Below are positions 61,373 to 64,000 of a DNA stretch of 64,000 nt, piece after piece. Position 1 is the first letter of the stretch; every line of letters starts with the position of its first letter. Source of the stretch: Cypionkella sp049896245 (GTDB lineage: Bacteria > Pseudomonadota > Alphaproteobacteria > Rhodobacterales > Rhodobacteraceae). The stretch is from assembly GCF_049896245.1 (NCBI RefSeq), contig NZ_JAFCTX010000024.1, positions 1 through 64,000 of the forward strand, in the 5' to 3' direction. A program made the translations under genes and the position numbers. Below the pieces are notes generated by a model. It did not search any database. It saw only the letters and a list, made by a program, of their open reading frames with translations, and was not told the DNA's origin.

Positions 61373-61467
61373 ATCCTCTGTGCTCAAATATCCTCTGTGC
61401 TCAAATATCCTCGGGGGGCGTGGGTTTGGCCTTTGCCAAACCCGCATGGGGGGCAGACCGCCCCCCG
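61373..61467 (+). repeat. Tandem GATATTTG motif and nested hairpins after putA
   Basis: A 17-bp unit ATCCTCTGTGCTCAAAT is repeated at 61373-61389 and 61390-61406, followed by ATCCTC. An outer 9-bp stem (61412-61420 CGGGGGGCG with 61459-61467 CGCCCCCCG) encloses an inner 9-bp hairpin GGGTTTGGC/GCCAAACCC (61422-61443). This is the most complete example in the window of the dispersed element noted at 32693 and after the homopolymer at 36549. It probably forms the putA transcript end. Confidence 0.7.
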
Positions 61468-61521
61468 GCGCAGCCGTTCAACTTGGCTTGACGTCGCGCG
61501 TCAGATCGGAAAATCTGCGCT

Positions 61522-62250
61522 ATGTTTCCAATCCGCGATCATAACCCCTCGGGCCGGGTGCCCTATGTGACCTACGCGCTGATCGCGGTGAATATCGCGG
61601 TGTTCGTGGTGTCTTGGTTTGGCTTGCGCGGCGAATATGCGCTGGCAGAGTTTTACTACACTTGGGGGCTGGTGCCCGCTTGGCTGATGCAGGGCGAGGG
61701 GTATTCTGCGCTGATCAGCCATATGTTCCTGCATGGCGGCTGGATGCATCTGGCGGGCAACATGCTGTTTTTGTGGATCTTTGGTGACAATCTGGAAGAT
61801 GTGCTGGGGCATCTGCGCTATATTTTGTTCTACCTTGCCTGTGGGCTCGCGGCTGCGGCGTTGCAGGTGGCGGGCGATCCAGGGTTTGATGGGCCGCTGA
61901 TCGGGGCATCAGGGGCGATCGCCGGGGTGCTCGGCGGCTATCTGGTGCTGTTTCCGCGTGCCCGTGTCGATGTGCTGTTGATTTTCATCATCTTTTTCCG
62001 GGTGTTTTCGATTCCGGCTTGGATCGTGCTGGGGATTTGGTTCGCGGTGCAAAGCTTTAATGGCTATTCTGCGACCGAGGATGGTGTGGCTTACCTTGCG
62101 CATATCGGCGGGTTTATTGCCGGGGCGGTTTTGGTGCTGCCTGTGCTGATGCGGCGCGGGTTTTGGGCGCAGAACAACGGCAAGCCGCCGCATCCGGCAG
62201 CGGAATATCCGGTCAGCCCCAGCCGCATCCCGCGCGTGCCAAAACGTTAG
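61522..62250 (+). CDS. Rhomboid-family intramembrane serine protease
   Basis: This is a 242-residue membrane protein with six predicted helices. The N-terminus MFPIRDHNPSGRVPYVTYALI is typical of the bacterial rhomboid group. Features are SALISHMFLHGGWMHLAGNMLFLWIFGDNLED, catalytic Ser in IGASGAIAGVLGGYLVLFP and catalytic His in LAHIGGFIAGAVL. The C-terminus (NNGKPPHPAAEYPVSPSRIP) is cytoplasmic and unstructured. Substrates are unknown. The start codon was chosen as it directly gives the first helix; the gene stands alone. Confidence 0.92.
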   Translation: MFPIRDHNPSGRVPYVTYALIAVNIAVFVVSWFGLRGEYALAEFYYTWGLVPAWLMQGEGYSALISHMFLHGGWMHLAGNMLFLWIFGDNLEDVLGHLRYILFYLACGLAAAALQVAGDPGFDGPLIGASGAIAGVLGGYLVLFPRARVDVLLIFIIFFRVFSIPAWIVLGIWFAVQSFNGYSATEDGVAYLAHIGGFIAGAVLVLPVLMRRGFWAQNNGKPPHPAAEYPVSPSRIPRVPKR

Positions 62251-62320
62251 TTCAGCGCTCTAGACGTCCGAGCCGGGCCACGATTTTTATCAAAAATCGG
62301 TTTCGCGGCGCATCGCGCGC

Positions 62321-63109
62321 TTATGCGTCGCGGATGATTTTGGTCAGCGGCGCGAACAGCGCCTGATTGGCGCAGATCAATGCGCCGTTTTCCAAAATGT
62401 CGTAACCTTCGCGCACCGGGCCGATCAGGCCGCCGGCTTCTTTCACCAGCAAAATCCCGGCGGCGATGTCCCACTGCTGCAACTCGCGCTCCCAATAGCC
62501 GTCAAAGCGGCCAGCGGCGACATAGGCGAGGTCGAGCGAGGCGACACCCCAGCGGCGCATCCCGGCACAAGCGGGCATCAGGCGGGCAAGGTCGGCCAAA
62601 GTGGCGGGCAGGGTTTTCTTGGTGCTGAACGGCACTCCAGTGGCGAACACGGCTTCGTGCATCGCGCGACGGCCAGATACGCGCAGGCGGCGGTCGTTCA
62701 TCCAGGCGCCTGAACCTTTTTCGGCCCAGAACATCTCATCCTTGGCGGCATCGAACACCACGGCGGAAGTGATCTCGCCCTTATGCTCCAGTGCGATGGA
62801 AATCGCCCAATGCGGCATGCCGTGCAGGAAGTTGGTGGTGCCATCGAGCGGATCGACAATCCAGCGGCGGGTGGGGTCTTGGCCTTCCTGCTCGCCAGTT
62901 TCTTTACCCAGCCAGCCATAGGTGGGGCGGCCCCCCATCAGATCCTCTTTGATGATCCGCTCGGCTTCGCGGTCGGCTTTGGTGACGAAATCACCGGGGC
63001 CTTTGGTCGAGACTTGCAGGTTCTCAACCTCGCGGAAGTCTTTCACCAGCGCTTTGCCAGCGCGGCGGGCAGCCTTGATCATCAGGTTGAGGTTGGCACT
63101 GCCTTGCAT
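62321..63109 (-). CDS. suhB: Inositol-1-monophosphatase family protein (SuhB-like)
   Basis: This 262-residue metal-dependent phosphatase has catalytic motifs DFVTKADREAERIIK, GEQEG...RWIVDPLDGTTNFLHGMPHWAISIAL and the C-terminal QWDIAAGILLVKEAGGLIG. Members hydrolyse inositol phosphates or related sugar phosphates; E. coli SuhB also affects rRNA transcription. The start MQGSANLNLMIKAARRAGKAL is the usual one. It is preceded by an ABC-F gene on the same strand after about 70 bp. Confidence 0.93.
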   Translation of the reverse strand: MQGSANLNLMIKAARRAGKALVKDFREVENLQVSTKGPGDFVTKADREAERIIKEDLMGGRPTYGWLGKETGEQEGQDPTRRWIVDPLDGTTNFLHGMPHWAISIALEHKGEITSAVVFDAAKDEMFWAEKGSGAWMNDRRLRVSGRRAMHEAVFATGVPFSTKKTLPATLADLARLMPACAGMRRWGVASLDLAYVAAGRFDGYWERELQQWDIAAGILLVKEAGGLIGPVREGYDILENGALICANQALFAPLTKIIRDA

Positions 63110-63181
63110 GGGCGGACTCCGGTCTGTGTAAGCTGGGGGGCATACACGGCTGGGGGAAAGAGCGCAAGGCGGCGGGGGGCG

Positions 63182-64000
63182 TTAAGACGGGCGGTTCAAC
63201 TCGGCTTTGAAGAACGGCTCTGGGCTGTCAACTTCGACCAGACGGCGCTTTTCGACCTGCCAGAAGCGGCTGCCCACGGCACGGATGAAATCGCGGTCGT
63301 GGCTGACCAACAGGCAGGTGGCACGTTGGGTCAGCAGTTCGGATTCCAGTGCCTCTTGGCCTTCGATGTCGAGGTGGTTGGTGGGCTCGTCCAGCAGGTA
63401 GAAGTTGGGGTTGGACAGGCGCAGCAGCAGCATGGCGAGGCGGGCCTTCTGGCCGCCGGACAGCTTGCCCAAGGGCCGGGTTTGCCAATCGGGTTTGATG
63501 CCAGCGCCTGCGAGCAGGGTTTTGGTGGTCTGATCATTGGCGTGCTGGCTGATCAGAGCCTGCGGGGTCATGCTGTCGGACAGTTGCGCGAGGTTTTGGT
63601 CGGAATAGCCCAGCACAAGGGTCGCGGCGGCTTTGATCGCGCTGGGCTGGCCTTGGATCGCAGCGAGTACGGCGCGGATCATTTGGGATTTTCCGGTGCC
63701 GTTTGCGCCCAGGATCACCACGCGGTCGCCGCGTTCGATCCATTTTTGCCCCGTAGAAAACAATGGGCGGGCGTCGGGGGTGGTGATGGGCGCATCGTTC
63801 AGGGTGATCAGGGCTTTGGCATGGGTGCCGGAATTGACCAGTTTGATCGCCCCAGATGAGGTTTCGCGGTGGGCGGGGCGAGCGGCTGACTCCAGCTTTT
63901 CGGCGCGATCTTTCAGCTGTTTGGTCTTGGTGATCAACAGATCGGAGCCGGAATTGATACCGATGTTCTTCAGTTTGGCGGCTTGGCGGCGAAGTTGATC
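63182..64000 (-). CDS. ABC-F family ATPase, C-terminal part (truncated by the window edge)
   Basis: The frame is open to base 64000, so this is the 3' part of a larger gene. It contains the interdomain linker (ITKTKQLKDRAEKLESAAR), the second nucleotide-binding domain with Walker A LGANGTGKSQMIRA, signature LGKLSGGQKARLAMLLLRLS, Walker B FYLLDEPTNHLDIEGQEALE and the switch His in LLVSHDRDFIRAVG. ABC-F proteins act on ribosomes, for example in translation rescue or antibiotic protection. The N-terminal ATPase domain lies outside the window. Confidence 0.9.
   Translation of the reverse strand, partial: DQLRRQAAKLKNIGINSGSDLLITKTKQLKDRAEKLESAARPAHRETSSGAIKLVNSGTHAKALITLNDAPITTPDARPLFSTGQKWIERGDRVVILGANGTGKSQMIRAVLAAIQGQPSAIKAAATLVLGYSDQNLAQLSDSMTPQALISQHANDQTTKTLLAGAGIKPDWQTRPLGKLSGGQKARLAMLLLRLSNPNFYLLDEPTNHLDIEGQEALESELLTQRATCLLVSHDRDFIRAVGSRFWQVEKRRLVEVDSPEPFFKAELNRPS

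Overview
The window looks like a chromosomal segment of an alphaproteobacterium of the Rhodobacteraceae. The reasons are the high GC content, the cell-cycle regulator GcrA, the layout of the tad/cpa pilus locus, a PutA flanked by an Lrp-type PutR, and family-typical intergenic palindromes. The species is not identifiable from this alone. Nearly all genes are ordinary chromosomal genes in tight operons. The only mobile trace is what looks like the end of an IS21-like element at the left edge, cutting off a small gene.

Layout. 1-9.3 kb is a divergent catabolic and uptake cluster: a branched-chain-amino-acid-type (Liv/HAAT) ABC transporter, an aldo/keto reductase, TIGR04076 and DUF3830 proteins, a GntR/FadR-type regulator and a DadA-like FAD oxidoreductase. 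9.5-14 kb holds dctD-dctB, divergent from dctA (C4-dicarboxylate uptake). At 14.3-20.4 kb come a MATE exporter and a tandem glycine riboswitch followed by gcvT-gcvH-gcvP. 20.8-24.9 kb holds azlC-azlD, a DUF3775 gene, a NarL-type two-component pair and a secreted tandem-repeat protein of unknown function. 25.3-36.5 kb carries housekeeping and regulatory genes: rimO, an HWE kinase, ppk2, an AsmA-like protein, gcrA, an RraB-like protein, guanine deaminase, mgtE and 5-formyl-THF cyclo-ligase.

36.8-49.7 kb is a Flp (tad) pilus locus read leftwards: two nearly identical flp genes, a third small pilin-like gene, cpaB, cpaC, an OmpA-like lipoprotein, cpaE, cpaF, tadB, tadC, two TPR lipoproteins, the prepilin peptidase cpaA and an AAA ATPase. 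50-52.9 kb has a lytic transglycosylase, scoA-scoB with an overlapping GNAT gene, and tRNA-Leu(UAA). 53.2-57.1 kb is a three-subunit molybdenum hydroxylase with its own MoaD/ThiS-like protein. 57.4-61.4 kb is putR-putA. The right end has a rhomboid protease, an inositol-monophosphatase-like gene and a partial ABC-F ATPase.

The most unusual observations are: a ~75-bp repeat built around a perfect 16-bp palindrome, present twice and each time between convergent genes; a DctD-like activator with degenerate sigma54-contact and Walker B motifs; a secreted Asp/His-rich tandem-repeat protein; a G60-C29 block that is probably an assembly artefact; and a recent duplication of flp with its terminator. 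I did not find a clearly new multi-gene system. The best candidates for unexplored biology are the DUF3830/TIGR04076/aldo-keto-reductase uptake cluster, the repeat-pair element and the tandem-repeat protein.
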